From NCBI GenBank assembly GCA_947626485.1, contig CANQSG010000017.1, forward strand, positions 1 to 18,557: a stretch of DNA of 18,557 nt, written 5' to 3'. The notes below the pieces were generated by a model that did no database searches, was not told the origin of the DNA, and saw only the letters and a program-made list of their open reading frames with translations. This document shows positions 1-9,097 of the stretch, one piece after another; the first letter of the stretch is position 1; every line of letters begins with the position of its first letter. This stretch comes from an uncultured Clostridia bacterium (GTDB lineage: Bacteria > Bacillota > Clostridia > Oscillospirales > Acutalibacteraceae). Made by a program: the position numbers and the translations under genes.

Positions 1-91
1 GCAGCGAAATGCCGAGCGTCACGGTGCGGATATCGAGGTGCTCGTCCTGGATCATCGCGATGGTTTCGAGAATATCCCGGGTGTTTAACAT
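1..91 (-). CDS. DUF711/PFL-family (UPF0210) protein, N-terminal fragment
   Basis: Only the first 30 codons lie in the window; the gene runs off the left edge. The visible start reads MLNTRDILETIAMIQDEHLD, then IRTVTLGISL, which I recognise as the N terminus of the PFL/DUF711 (UPF0210) family. The ATG is preceded by a GGGAGG ribosome binding site about 7 bases upstream, and the start lies 15 bases after the stop of the ACT-domain gene, so the two form an operon. Pairing of an ACT-domain (UPF0237) gene with a UPF0210 gene is a known conserved arrangement in Firmicutes, which supports both calls. The biochemical function of the family is not established. The rest of the gene and its length cannot be judged here. 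Confidence 0.8.
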   Translation of the reverse strand, partial: MLNTRDILETIAMIQDEHLDIRTVTLGISL

Positions 92-106
92 AGCCGCGCC
101 TCCCGT

Positions 107-376
107 TCAGATCCGGTGCATGGATTCGAACAGACCCTCGTGCATGACCTGAATGGACATGCCGAGCGCCTCGCCGGTCTCGCGCATCCGGTCGGCAAAG
201 ACGCCGAATTCGACGGACAGACTCGCGGCGTCGCCGATCATAATCATGCAGAACAGGTCGTTGAGAATGGTCTGCGAGACCTCGACGATGTTGACCTGAT
301 ATTTGGCGCATTCGCCCGCGACGCGCGCCAAAATGCCGACGTTGTCCTTGCCGACGACGGTGATAACAGCTTTCAA
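107..376 (-). CDS. ACT-domain protein (UPF0237 family)
   Basis: An 89-residue protein that is essentially one ACT domain. It begins (M)KAVITVVGKDNVGILARVAG, continues with the VNIVEVSQTIL strand typical of the family, and ends ESMHRI. ACT domains bind small ligands, often amino acids, and regulate enzymes or transport; no ligand is known for this group. I chose the TTG start at 376: it gives the usual family N terminus and has GGGAG 8 bases upstream. The frame stays open further upstream, but that stretch is Arg/Lys-rich, covers the promoter, and looks non-coding. A GTG four codons earlier overlaps the ribosome binding site and is less likely. The UPF0210 gene follows directly. A sigma-A-type promoter lies at 417-445. 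Confidence 0.85.
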   Translation of the reverse strand: MKAVITVVGKDNVGILARVAGECAKYQVNIVEVSQTILNDLFCMIMIGDAASLSVEFGVFADRMRETGEALGMSIQVMHEGLFESMHRI

Positions 377-416
377 AAAAGCCACTCCCTTTCGGTTTTT
401 CCGTTTTAACTTTTTT

Positions 417-445
417 ATTTTACAATATTTTTCCGCAAATGTAAA
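417..445 (-). promoter_or_regulatory. Sigma-A promoter for the ACT-domain/UPF0210 operon
   Basis: Read on the minus strand, TTTACA (440-445) and TAAAAT (417-422) are separated by 17 bases, in an AT-rich stretch about 40 bases upstream of the TTG start. The match to TTGACA/TATAAT and the spacing are both good. Confidence 0.65.
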
Positions 446-486
446 GACGCAGCGGGCAAAAAAGACTTTCCTTTTGCGCCGCGATA

Positions 487-495
487 TGGTAGAAT
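487..495 (+). promoter_or_regulatory. Extended -10 promoter for the lrp-aminotransferase-ispE operon
   Basis: TGGTAGAAT fits an extended -10 element (TGnTAnAAT) 63 bases upstream of the Lrp-family start. The hexamer at the -35 distance (TTTCCT, 467-472) is poor, which is tolerable for extended -10 promoters. It is divergent from the ACT-gene promoter, so the Lrp-type regulator could control both sides; that part is inference. Confidence 0.5.
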
Positions 496-558
496 AAAGC
501 AAATACCAGCGCCGCGCAGCCACGCCGCCCGGCGGTTTTAAAGGAGAGAGAACCGGCT

Positions 559-1041
559 ATGAATATGAAATTGCTCAACCTGCTGGACGAAAACGCCCGC
601 ACGTCGGTCGAGGACCTTGCGGTGATGACCGGCCTGACGACGGCGGAGGTCGCGCAGGAGATCGCCAAAATGGAGCACGACGGCCTCGTGCGCGGCTATA
701 AGACGGTCATCGACTGGGAACGGCTCGACAGCGCCTATGTTTCGGCGCTCATCGAGCTCAAGGTGACGCCGCAGCCCGACCTCGGCTTCGAGGAGATCGC
801 CGAGCGGGTCATGCAGTACAGCGAGGTCGAAACGGTCTACCTGATGTCGGGCGGCTACGACCTCTGCGTCATCGTCAAGGATCGCACCTTCCAGGACGTC
901 GCGATGTTCGTCGCCAAGGAGCTGGCGACCATGCCGACGGTGCTCTCGACCGCGACGCACTTTGTCCTGCGCCGGTATAAGGAGCTCGACGTCAAGCTCT
1001 GCGGCGAGTGCGCGGACGACAGGGGGAAGATTTCGCTGTGA
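559..1041 (+). CDS. Lrp/AsnC-family transcriptional regulator
   Basis: A 160-residue protein of normal Lrp/AsnC size. Residues 1-50 form a winged helix-turn-helix (LLNLLDENARTSVEDLAVMT, then the recognition helix around TTAEVAQEIAKME and GLVRGYKTVID). Residues about 60-145 are the AsnC/RAM ligand-binding and oligomerisation domain, with VETVYLMSGGYDLCVIVKD carrying the family's GxYD-type motif. The family binds amino acids or related metabolites and controls amino-acid metabolism. The ATG has GGAGAG 10 bases upstream. The stop overlaps the GTG start of the aminotransferase (GTGA), so the two are translationally coupled, which suggests the regulator and enzyme respond to the same metabolite. 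No target or ligand can be named. Confidence 0.92.
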   Translation: MNMKLLNLLDENARTSVEDLAVMTGLTTAEVAQEIAKMEHDGLVRGYKTVIDWERLDSAYVSALIELKVTPQPDLGFEEIAERVMQYSEVETVYLMSGGYDLCVIVKDRTFQDVAMFVAKELATMPTVLSTATHFVLRRYKELDVKLCGECADDRGKISL

Positions 1042-2213
1042 TCGACTACGAGCAACTGCTGAATCCCGAGGTCGTGCGCATTCAGCCGAGCGGGATCCGC
1101 AAATTTTTCGACATCGCCGAACAGATGGACGACGTCATTTCCCTCGGCGTCGGCGAGCCGGATTTCCCGACCCCGTGGCACATCCGCCGCGCCGGCATCC
1201 GCTCGCTCGAGCAGAGCCGCACGCGCTACACCTCGAACTGGGGGCAGCGCTCGCTGCGCGTCGCCCTGCACGATTTTGTCGAGCGCAAATACGGCCTTTC
1301 CTACGACCCCGATTCCGAAATCCTCGTGACGGTCGGCGGCAGCGAGGCGATCGACGGCTGCATCCGCTCGGTCGTCCGCCCCGGCGACGAGGTCATCATC
1401 CCCCAGCCGAGCTTCGTCTGCTACGAGCCGCTGACCCGCATGGCGGGCGGCGTCCCGGTCATCGTCGAGACTCGCGCCGAGGACGCTTTCCGCCTGACGC
1501 CCGAAGCGCTGCGCGCCGCCCTGACGCCCCGCACCCGACTGTTGATCCTGCCCTTTCCCTGCAACCCGACGGGCGCCGTCATGCGCAAGGCCGACCTCGA
1601 GGCCATCGCCGACGTGCTGCGGGAGACGAACGTCGCCGTGCTTTCGGATGAGATTTACGCCGAGCTGACCTACGGCGGCGAGCGCCACGTTTCGATCGCG
1701 TCGATCGACGGCATGCGGGAACGCACCGTCGTCATCAACGGCTTTTCCAAGACCTTTTCCATGACGGGCTGGCGCATGGGGTACGCCTGCGGTCCCGCCC
1801 CGATCCTGCGCCAGATGGTGAAGATCCACCAGTTCGCCATCATGTGCGCGCCGACGACCTCGCAGTACGCCGCCGAGGAGGCGCTTAAAAACGGGGACGC
1901 CGACGTCGCCGATATGCTTGAAAAATACGATATCCGCCGTCGCCTCGTCGTCAACGGCTTCCGGCGTCTGGGGCTCGACTGCCACGAGCCCGAGGGCTCG
2001 TTTTACGTCTTCCCCTCGATCCGCTCCACCGGCCTGACGAGCGACGCCTTCTGTGAGGAGCTGCTTTATTCCAAGCGGGTCGCCCTCGTGCCGGGCACGG
2101 CGTTCGGCCGCGGCGGCGAGGGCTTCGTCCGCGTCTCTTATTGCTATTCGGTCGACCACCTCAACGCCGCGCTGGCGCGGTTGGGAGAATTCCTCGCCGA
2201 ACGAAAGGGGTAA
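1038..2213 (+). CDS. Class I/II PLP-dependent aminotransferase
   Basis: A 391-residue fold-type I aminotransferase. Visible PLP-site residues are Asn176 in NPTG (176-179), Asp204 and Tyr207 in SDEIY, and the Schiff-base Lys238 in GFSKTFSMTGWRMGY. Near the N terminus VISLGVGEPDFPTP (about residues 33-46) is typical of the aspartate/aromatic aminotransferase clade, and EGFVRVSYC near the C terminus carries the carboxylate-binding Arg. It swaps an amino group between an amino acid and a 2-oxo acid; the substrate is not determinable. The GTG start at 1038 overlaps the Lrp-family stop and has AGGGGGAAG upstream. An ATG ten codons earlier lies inside the regulator and is less likely. Pairing with an Lrp-type regulator is common in Clostridia. 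ispE begins 5 bases after the stop. Confidence 0.93.
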   Translation: MIDYEQLLNPEVVRIQPSGIRKFFDIAEQMDDVISLGVGEPDFPTPWHIRRAGIRSLEQSRTRYTSNWGQRSLRVALHDFVERKYGLSYDPDSEILVTVGGSEAIDGCIRSVVRPGDEVIIPQPSFVCYEPLTRMAGGVPVIVETRAEDAFRLTPEALRAALTPRTRLLILPFPCNPTGAVMRKADLEAIADVLRETNVAVLSDEIYAELTYGGERHVSIASIDGMRERTVVINGFSKTFSMTGWRMGYACGPAPILRQMVKIHQFAIMCAPTTSQYAAEEALKNGDADVADMLEKYDIRRRLVVNGFRRLGLDCHEPEGSFYVFPSIRSTGLTSDAFCEELLYSKRVALVPGTAFGRGGEGFVRVSYCYSVDHLNAALARLGEFLAERKG

Positions 2214-2218
2214 CGCGC

Positions 2219-3073
2219 GTGTCGCTGACGCTGCTCGCCTACGCAAAGCTCAATCTGACCCTCGACGTCGTCGGCCGCCGGGACGACGGCTATCATCTGC
2301 TCGACAGCGTGATGCAGTCGGTCTCGCTCTGCGACCGCGTCACCCTCTCGCCCGCGCCCGCCGGGACGTTGACCGTCACGACCGACAACGCCCTGCTGCA
2401 AGCGAAGGAAAATATCGTTACGCGCGCGCTGCGGCTCTATCTCGACACCGTCGACAGCGACGTCGGCGTGGCGGTGCATCTGCAAAAGAATATCCCCCTC
2501 GCCGCGGGGCTCGGCGGCGGGAGTGCCGACGCTGCCGCCGCCCTGCACGGCATCAACCGGCTGCACGGCGACCCGCTCGATTCGTCGGCGCTCGAAAAGC
2601 TGGCGTTGCAGCTCGGCGCCGACGTGCCCTTTTGCGTGCGGGGCGGCACCCGGCGCGTCGGCGGTATCGGCGAAATTTTGCAGCCGCTGCCGTCCCCGCC
2701 GCCCTGCGGCATCGTGCTGGTGCGGCAGGGCAGCAAGCCCTCGACCGCCGCGCTTTATAACAGGCTCGACGCCGTCGAGACGCTGCCCGCCCCGACGACC
2801 GACGCCGCCGTCGACGCCCTGCGGCGGCAGGATTTCGCCGCGCTGTGCGCCGGGCTCGGCAACGCCTTTACCGCCGTCTGGAACCGCGACGCCCTGTTTG
2901 CGGAATTGCGCGAAAGCGGGGCGGACGCCGTTTCGCTTTCGGGCAGCGGGTCGACCTGCTTCGGGCTCTTCGCCGATTACGCGCGAGCCGAAGCCGCCTG
3001 CCGCACGCTTCGCGCCAACCGCCGCCGGGCGTGGGTCTGCCGCCCCGTTGCCGCCGGCTCGCGGTTTGTCTGA
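2219..3073 (+). CDS. ispE: 4-diphosphocytidyl-2-C-methyl-D-erythritol kinase
   Basis: A 284-residue GHMP kinase, the usual IspE length. IspE phosphorylates CDP-methylerythritol at the 2-hydroxyl in the cytoplasmic MEP pathway to IPP/DMAPP. Family signatures are AYAKLNLTLDV with catalytic Lys10, GYHLLDSVMQSVSL, the ATP-binding glycine loop PLAAGLGGGSADAAAAL (about residues 91-107), catalytic Asp135 in GADVPFCVRGG, and the third GHMP motif SLSGSGSTCFGLF near residue 243. The GTG start at 2219 has AAAGGGG 8 bases upstream, 5 bases after the aminotransferase stop, so it belongs to that operon. A terminator follows 22 bases after the stop. Placement just before spoIIR is familiar in Clostridia. 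Confidence 0.96.
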   Translation: MSLTLLAYAKLNLTLDVVGRRDDGYHLLDSVMQSVSLCDRVTLSPAPAGTLTVTTDNALLQAKENIVTRALRLYLDTVDSDVGVAVHLQKNIPLAAGLGGGSADAAAALHGINRLHGDPLDSSALEKLALQLGADVPFCVRGGTRRVGGIGEILQPLPSPPPCGIVLVRQGSKPSTAALYNRLDAVETLPAPTTDAAVDALRRQDFAALCAGLGNAFTAVWNRDALFAELRESGADAVSLSGSGSTCFGLFADYARAEAACRTLRANRRRAWVCRPVAAGSRFV

Positions 3074-3095
3074 TTTTTCGTCCCCGTTTCCGCAT

Positions 3096-3124
3096 GCCGG
3101 GCGCGCTTTGCGTCCGGCTTTTTT
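3096..3124 (+). terminator. Rho-independent terminator after ispE
   Basis: GCCGGGCGC (3096-3104) pairs with GCGTCCGGC (3110-3118), 9 base pairs with one G-T wobble and a 5-base loop, followed by six T residues. It closes the lrp-aminotransferase-ispE operon. Confidence 0.9.
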
Positions 3125-3206
3125 GCAAATTTTTTCCTGCCGCCGCATAAAACGCGCCGATTCTGTCCACCCTGTGCATGGAAATTCTTGACAGAAGGTG
3201 TGCTGC

Positions 3207-3845
3207 ATGGAAAAACGAAAAAACAATCGCCGGGCGGCCTTCGCCCTCGCGCTCGCCTGCGGGCTTGTCTTCAGCCTGCTTTGCGGCCTTGCGCGGTTCG
3301 ACGCCGCCTGCCAGACGCTGCGCGACGGTACGCTGCGGGTGCATATCCTCGCGAATTCCGATTCCGCCGAAGATCAGGCGCGAAAATTGCAGGTGCGCGA
3401 CGCCCTGCTTGTCGACGGCGCAGAGCTGTTTTCCGGGGTGCAGACGCTTTCGCAGGCGCTCGACGTCGCCCGGGAGAACCTGCCGCGCCTGACCCGCACG
3501 GCGCGAAGGGCGCTCGACGCGGCGGGCTGCGACGACCCGGTGCGTCTCTCGCTCGAACGCGCCCGCTTCAACACCCGGCGCTACGGCGACGTCACGCTGC
3601 CCGCCGGGGTCTACGATGCGCTGCGGGTCGAGATCGGCGACGCCGCCGGGGCGAACTGGTGGTGCGTGCTCTTCCCGGCGCTCTGCGTCGGCGCGGCGGG
3701 GGAGAGCGACCTGCACGACGCCGTGGAGGACGACGGCGCCTATATCGCCTCTCACGCGCCGAAATTCCGGATGCGCTTCAAAATCGTCGAGTATTACGAG
3801 CGGCTGCGCGCCTTTTTTGCGGGCGAAACCGAGTACCGGCGCTGA
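3207..3845 (+). CDS. spoIIR: Stage II sporulation protein R
   Basis: A 212-residue protein with a short basic N terminus (MEKRKNNRR) and a hydrophobic signal/anchor segment at about residues 11-28, followed by an extracytoplasmic domain. The family blocks LRVHILANSDSAEDQARKLQ (about residues 47-66) and GANWWCVLFPALC are diagnostic of SpoIIR. In Bacillus the protein is made in the forespore under sigma F and secreted into the intermembrane space, where it triggers SpoIIGA to cleave pro-sigma E in the mother cell. I chose the ATG at 3207 (AGAAGG 8 bases upstream) over an in-frame GTG at 3198 that overlaps this site. It stands alone between the ispE terminator and the rpmE promoter. I could not find a convincing sigma F promoter. 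Confidence 0.95.
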   Translation: MEKRKNNRRAAFALALACGLVFSLLCGLARFDAACQTLRDGTLRVHILANSDSAEDQARKLQVRDALLVDGAELFSGVQTLSQALDVARENLPRLTRTARRALDAAGCDDPVRLSLERARFNTRRYGDVTLPAGVYDALRVEIGDAAGANWWCVLFPALCVGAAGESDLHDAVEDDGAYIASHAPKFRMRFKIVEYYERLRAFFAGETEYRR

Positions 3846-3871
3846 AATTTTGAAAAATGCGAAAATAATGC

Positions 3872-3900
3872 TTGCATTTTCGCGCGGGATGTGCTATCAT
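3872..3900 (+). promoter_or_regulatory. Strong sigma-A promoter of rpmE
   Basis: TTGCAT (3872-3877), a 17-base spacer and TATCAT (3895-3900) with an extended TG motif (TGCTATCAT), 35 bases upstream of the rpmE start. An imperfect inverted repeat, GCGAAAAT (3859-3866) with ATTTTCGC (3876-3883), spans the -35 element and could be an operator. Confidence 0.75.
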
Positions 3901-3935
3901 GAATTTCGATAATGAGATTTGAAAGGGGTGACGGT

Positions 3936-4142
3936 ATGAAGAAAGGGATCCATCCACAGTACGAAACGGTGACGGTTCGTTGTGCCTGTGGCGCGGAATT
4001 CGAGACGCGGTCCACGAAAAAGGACATCCGCTTGGACATTTGTTCGAAATGTCATCCGTTTTTTACCGGCAAGCAGAAGCTGGTTGACACCGGCGGTCGT
4101 GTTGATCGGTTCAAAAAGCGCTTCAATCTCGAAGATCAATAA
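3936..4142 (+). CDS. rpmE: 50S ribosomal protein L31 (zinc-binding type)
   Basis: A 68-residue protein starting MKKGIHPQYETVTVRCACGA, a textbook bacterial L31 of normal length. Cys16, Cys18, Cys36 and Cys39 (CxC and CxxC) make it the zinc-ribbon, or C+, form. L31 sits at the central protuberance of the large subunit and bridges to the small subunit. The ATG at 3936 is preceded by AAAGGGGTG; an in-frame ATG at 3912 lies upstream of this ribosome binding site and is rejected. The gene is monocistronic, with a strong promoter at 3872-3900 and a terminator at 4155-4195. Confidence 0.98.
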   Translation: MKKGIHPQYETVTVRCACGAEFETRSTKKDIRLDICSKCHPFFTGKQKLVDTGGRVDRFKKRFNLEDQ

Positions 4143-4154
4143 ACGCGAAGCGAT

Positions 4155-4195
4155 TCCGCAGCTGCCGGTTCCGGTGGGCTGCGGATTTCTTTTTC
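4155..4195 (+). terminator. Rho-independent terminator after rpmE
   Basis: TCCGCAGC (4155-4162) pairs with GCTGCGGA (4178-4185); a smaller CCGG/CCGG pairing is possible in the loop. A T-rich tail (TTTCTTTTTCT) follows. Confidence 0.85.
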
Positions 4196-4225
4196 TCCCG
4201 ATTTTGTTTCAGGCAGGTGCAAAAG

Positions 4226-4855
4226 GTGACCTATCGAACGGTTTTGGCGCCGGCGAGCGCGGAATACGTCGACCGCCGGTCGCGGTTTTTGGCGACGGTC
4301 TATCCCGTCGAGAGCGCCGAGGCGGCGGGCGAGGTTCTGCGCGCCCAGCGGACGCGGTACTGGGACGCAAGACATCACGTCTGGGCGTACCGCCTGCTCG
4401 CGGGGCAGACCGAGCGCTGCAGCGACGACGCCGAGCCCCACGGGACGGCGGGTCGGCCGGCGCTCGAAGTCCTCGCCGGGCGGGAGCTCTGGAACGTCGC
4501 CGTCGTCATCTCGCGCTATTTCGGCGGCACGCTGCTCGGCACCGGCGGGCTGGTGCAGGCCTATTCCGGCAGCACCCGGCTGGCACTCGAGGCGGCGCGG
4601 CTGGCGGAATATCGCCCGGGCGTCCGGTTTGCCGCCGTCTGCGATTACGGGCAGTACGACCTGTTTCTGCGCCTGCTCGAAGCGAACGGCGGCAGCGTGG
4701 CGGACAGCGATTTTACCGACCGCGTGCGGCTGTCCGGGCAGATCGAGGCCGCCCGCTTTGCCGCCTTCGAGACGGCGCTGCGCGAGGGGCTGCGCGGGGC
4801 GGTCACGCTCGAGAAAACCGGCGAATTCGCCGCGCCTTTTGAAATAAATTGCTGA
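4226..4855 (+). CDS. yigZ: YigZ/IMPACT-family protein (UPF0029)
   Basis: A 209-residue protein matching the YigZ/IMPACT family at normal length. The N-terminal UPF0029 domain shows SRFLATVYPVES, DARHHVWAYRL, the hallmark CSDDAEPHGTAGRPALEVL (about residues 70-88) and VAVVISRYFGGTLLGTGGLV. The last ~75 residues fit the family's small C-terminal (DUF1949-type) domain. Eukaryotic IMPACT binds Gcn1; the bacterial role is unclear, with nucleic-acid or ribosome binding proposed. Start: GTG 4226 has AGG 8 bases upstream, whereas GTG 4217, three codons earlier, has its only purine block too close. Both are plausible. It follows the rpmE terminator; I see no clear promoter in the short gap, so it may rely on readthrough. 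Confidence 0.9.
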   Translation: MTYRTVLAPASAEYVDRRSRFLATVYPVESAEAAGEVLRAQRTRYWDARHHVWAYRLLAGQTERCSDDAEPHGTAGRPALEVLAGRELWNVAVVISRYFGGTLLGTGGLVQAYSGSTRLALEAARLAEYRPGVRFAAVCDYGQYDLFLRLLEANGGSVADSDFTDRVRLSGQIEAARFAAFETALREGLRGAVTLEKTGEFAAPFEINC

Positions 4856-4866
4856 AAAAAAGGAAT

Positions 4867-4884
4867 TTCGCGATTTTTCGCGAA
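4867..4884. repeat. Perfect inverted repeat upstream of dgt
   Basis: TTCGCGA (4867-4873) and TCGCGAA (4878-4884) form a perfect 7-base inverted repeat around TTTT. It lies just before a possible -10 element TAAAAT (4889-4894), where the -35 and spacer would be; the -35 itself (TTTCGC) is poor. No T-run follows on the plus strand, so it is more likely an operator than a terminator. Confidence 0.4.
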
Positions 4885-4928
4885 TAAGTAAAATAGACAG
4901 GGAAATCGGGCAGAAAGGGGGAGGGCCG

Positions 4929-5799
4929 ATGCCGTCCGTCAGAGAGATCACCGAGCAGATCGAGGCGACCGTGCTGTCGCCGCGCGCCTGCCGCAGCACC
5001 GAAACGCGCGGCAGGGTCTGCCCCGAGCCGCTTTGCGAGGTGCGCACCGAATTCCAGCGCGACCGCGACCGCATTATCCATTGCAAAGCCTTTCGCCGCT
5101 TGAAGCACAAGACGCAGGTCTTTCTCGCCCCTGAATCCGACCATTACCGCACCCGCTTGACCCACACCCTCGAGGTCGCGCAGATCGCCCGCACCATCGC
5201 CCGCGGTCTGCGTCCGGGTCTGCGAGCGGCTGGAGCGCGACGGGCGGGGGCTGAACCTGACCGCTGAGGTGCTCGACGGTATCCGCTGCCACACGAAGGG
5301 CGTGCAGGCGCGCACCCTCGAGGGCAGGGTCGTCCGCATCTCCGACCGCATCGCCTATCTGAATCATGACATCGACGACGCCGTGCGCGGCGGCGTGATT
5401 CGCAACGAGGACATTCCGCAGGAGCTGACGGCGGGGTTGGGTTCGACGAAAAGCGACCGCATTCACACGATGGTCTGCGCGGTCATCCGCAACAGCGACG
5501 ACGACGTCCGCATGGACGAAACGACCGACGTCCTCTTTGAAAAGCTGCACGAGTTCCTCTTTGAGGCGGTTTACCTCAACCCGACCGCCAAGCACGAGGA
5601 GGGCAAGGTCGACGGCATCGTGCAGGGGCTCTACCGCTATTTCGTCGACCACCCCGAGAAAATGCAGCACGAATACGCGAGCATCTGCGAGCAGGAGGGC
5701 GTGCAGCGGGCGGCGGCGGATTACGTTTCGGGCATGACCGACCATTTCGCGATCCAGACCTACACCGACCTGTTCATTCCGAAATCCTGGGATATTTAA
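4929..5799 (+). pseudogene. dgt: Deoxyguanosinetriphosphate triphosphohydrolase-like gene, internal deletion and frameshift
   Basis: This is the dgt gene that normally precedes dnaG, broken in the middle. The first frame (4929-5267, 112 codons) matches the family N terminus, including FRRLKHKTQVFLAPESDHYR and RLTHTLEVAQIARTIARGLR, which holds the first metal-binding His. The rest is in another frame from about 5215 (RVCERLERDGRGLNLTAEVL) to 5799 and includes SDRIAYLNHD with the last metal-binding Asp. Compared with the family as I know it, about 43 residues between these blocks are missing, including the HD motif (LGHDLGHTPFGH). The join at about 5211-5217 also changes frame. The enzyme hydrolyses dGTP to deoxyguanosine and triphosphate; without the HD pair it should be dead even if the frame were restored. 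The start has a strong GGGGGAGG site. An assembly error is the main alternative to a true mutation. Confidence 0.88.
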
Positions 5800-5820
5800 C
5801 AAAGAAAAGAGGGGAACCGT

Positions 5821-7590
5821 TTGGCGATCAGCGAAGAGTTCTTGCTTGAGATCAAATACCGCAACGACATCGAAACGGTCGTTTCCCCCTACGTCAACCT
5901 CAAGCGGGCGGGCAAAAACCTCGTCGGGCTCTGCCCGTTCCACAGCGAAAAGACCCCGTCCTTCACGGTTTACCCGGAAAACGGCTCCTTTTACTGCTTC
6001 GGCTGTCACGTCGGCGGCGACGTCATCGGCTTTATCCGGCTGATCGAAAACCTCGATTACGTCGAGGCGGTCAAGCTGCTCGCCGACCGCGCCGGGCTCT
6101 CGCTGCCCGAGGACAGCTACGACGATTCCATGCAGAAACTGCGCACCCGGCTGCTCGGCGCCAACCGCGAGGCGGCGCGCTTTTTCCACAATTACCTGCT
6201 GACGTCGGGCGGCAAATGGGCGCTCGATTACCTGACCGGCCGCGGCCTGACGATGCAGACCATCCGCCATTTCGGCCTCGGCGCCGCGCCCGACGGGTGG
6301 GACGAGCTCGCAAAACATCTGATGCAGAAGGGCTACACCTCCGCCGAGCTGCTGCAAGCCGGCCTTGTCGGCAGAAGCAAACGGGACACCTGTTATGACT
6401 TTTTCCGCCGCCGCGTGATGTTTCCCATCCTCGACGTGCGGGGCAACGTCGTCGCTTTCAGCGGGCGCGCCGCCCCGGGCGAGGACAGTACCCGCAAGTA
6501 TTTCAACACGGGCGACACCCCGGTGTTTCAAAAGGGCAAGAACCTCTTCGCGCTGAATTTCGCGAAATCGCACTGCGCCGAGCGGGTGATTTTGGTCGAG
6601 GGCAATATGGACGTCGTCAGCCTGCACCAGGCGGGTTTTGAGAACACCGTCGCGCCGCTGGGCACCGCCTTCAAAACCGACCAGGCGCGGCTGCTCGGTC
6701 GGTACACGAAGGAGATCGTCATCACCCTCGACGCCGACACCGCCGGGCGGGACGCCGTCCGCCGGACGATCTCGATTCTGCGGGAGGCGGGAATGCCGGC
6801 GCGGGTGCTTTCGCTGCCCGACTGCAAGGACCCCGACGAATTCATTCAAAAGCACGGCGCGGCGCGCTTCCGGGCGCTGCTCGACGGCGCCGTCAGCGAC
6901 ATTGAATATCGCCTTTTCTCGGCGGCGGAGGGGCTCGACCTCAACGCCGACGCCGACAAGCTCAAATACCTCGCCCGCGCGGCGGAGGTGCTGGCGGACA
7001 CCGACGACGCCATGGCGCGCGACCTCTACGAAAGCCGACTGGCGGAGACCTGCGGGGTCTCGAAAACGGCGATCTCCGCCCGCGTCTCGCAGCTGCGGGA
7101 GAGCAAACGCAGCCGCCGCCACACGCAGGAGATCCGCGAGATCATCACCCCCCGGATCTCGCGCGAGGACGTCAACCCCGAAAAGCGGGAGCACCTGCGG
7201 GCGGCGCGCGCCGAGGAAACGCTGTTGCAGCTGCTCATGCAGCACCCCGACTGCTTCGAGACCGTCTCGTCGCTCCTGCCGCCCGAGCAGATGGTGACGA
7301 CCTTCAACCGTCGGGCGTACACGGCGCTGTCCCGCATTCTTTCGGCGGGTTACGCCGCCGACCTCACTCTGCTCGGCGAGGAATTCACACCGGTGGAGCT
7401 CGGCAGCCTCATCGCGCTGCAAAACGGGACGCCGGTCGAGGGCGACCTCAAACGGCTGGCGCAGGATTGCGTCGGCGTGATACAACAGGAAAAAGCAAAG
7501 GCGGATGCGCCCAACGCGGCGCAGCTGCCGACCGAAGACTGGGCAGCGCAGATGCAGCGCATCGCGCAGAATAAAACCGGGAGCGTGTAG
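5821..7590 (+). CDS. dnaG: DNA primase
   Basis: A 589-residue bacterial primase of normal length, which makes RNA primers at the replication fork with DnaB. Order of domains: CHC2 zinc-binding domain with Cys38, His41, Cys59 and Cys62 (CPFHSEKTPSF, FYCFGC); catalytic core; TOPRIM with Glu260 (ILVEGNMDVVSL) and Asp304-x-Asp306 (TLDADTAGRDA); and a C-terminal helicase-interacting domain from about residue 440. The start is TTG with AGAGGGG just upstream; there is no in-frame alternative that keeps the N-terminal helix. It begins 21 bases after dgt and its stop is 1 base before the rpoD start. This is the macromolecular-synthesis cluster, here without rpsU. Confidence 0.97.
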   Translation: MAISEEFLLEIKYRNDIETVVSPYVNLKRAGKNLVGLCPFHSEKTPSFTVYPENGSFYCFGCHVGGDVIGFIRLIENLDYVEAVKLLADRAGLSLPEDSYDDSMQKLRTRLLGANREAARFFHNYLLTSGGKWALDYLTGRGLTMQTIRHFGLGAAPDGWDELAKHLMQKGYTSAELLQAGLVGRSKRDTCYDFFRRRVMFPILDVRGNVVAFSGRAAPGEDSTRKYFNTGDTPVFQKGKNLFALNFAKSHCAERVILVEGNMDVVSLHQAGFENTVAPLGTAFKTDQARLLGRYTKEIVITLDADTAGRDAVRRTISILREAGMPARVLSLPDCKDPDEFIQKHGAARFRALLDGAVSDIEYRLFSAAEGLDLNADADKLKYLARAAEVLADTDDAMARDLYESRLAETCGVSKTAISARVSQLRESKRSRRHTQEIREIITPRISREDVNPEKREHLRAARAEETLLQLLMQHPDCFETVSSLLPPEQMVTTFNRRAYTALSRILSAGYAADLTLLGEEFTPVELGSLIALQNGTPVEGDLKRLAQDCVGVIQQEKAKADAPNAAQLPTEDWAAQMQRIAQNKTGSV

Positions 7591-7591
7591 C

Positions 7592-9040
<1,449 letters not shown>

Positions 9041-9097
9041 CCCGCCGCGCAAAACGGCAGAAAAGCGGACAAGTTGAAACAGAAAGGAATAAGGAAT

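Noticed and set aside
3145..3170. GCATA as the -35 of a sigma F promoter for spoIIR
   Set aside because: At the right spacing the -10 region (GTCCACCCT) matches the sigma F consensus poorly.
5269..5799. The second dgt segment as an independent gene starting at 5269
   Set aside because: Family similarity continues upstream of 5269 to about 5215 in the same frame, and no ribosome binding site precedes 5269.
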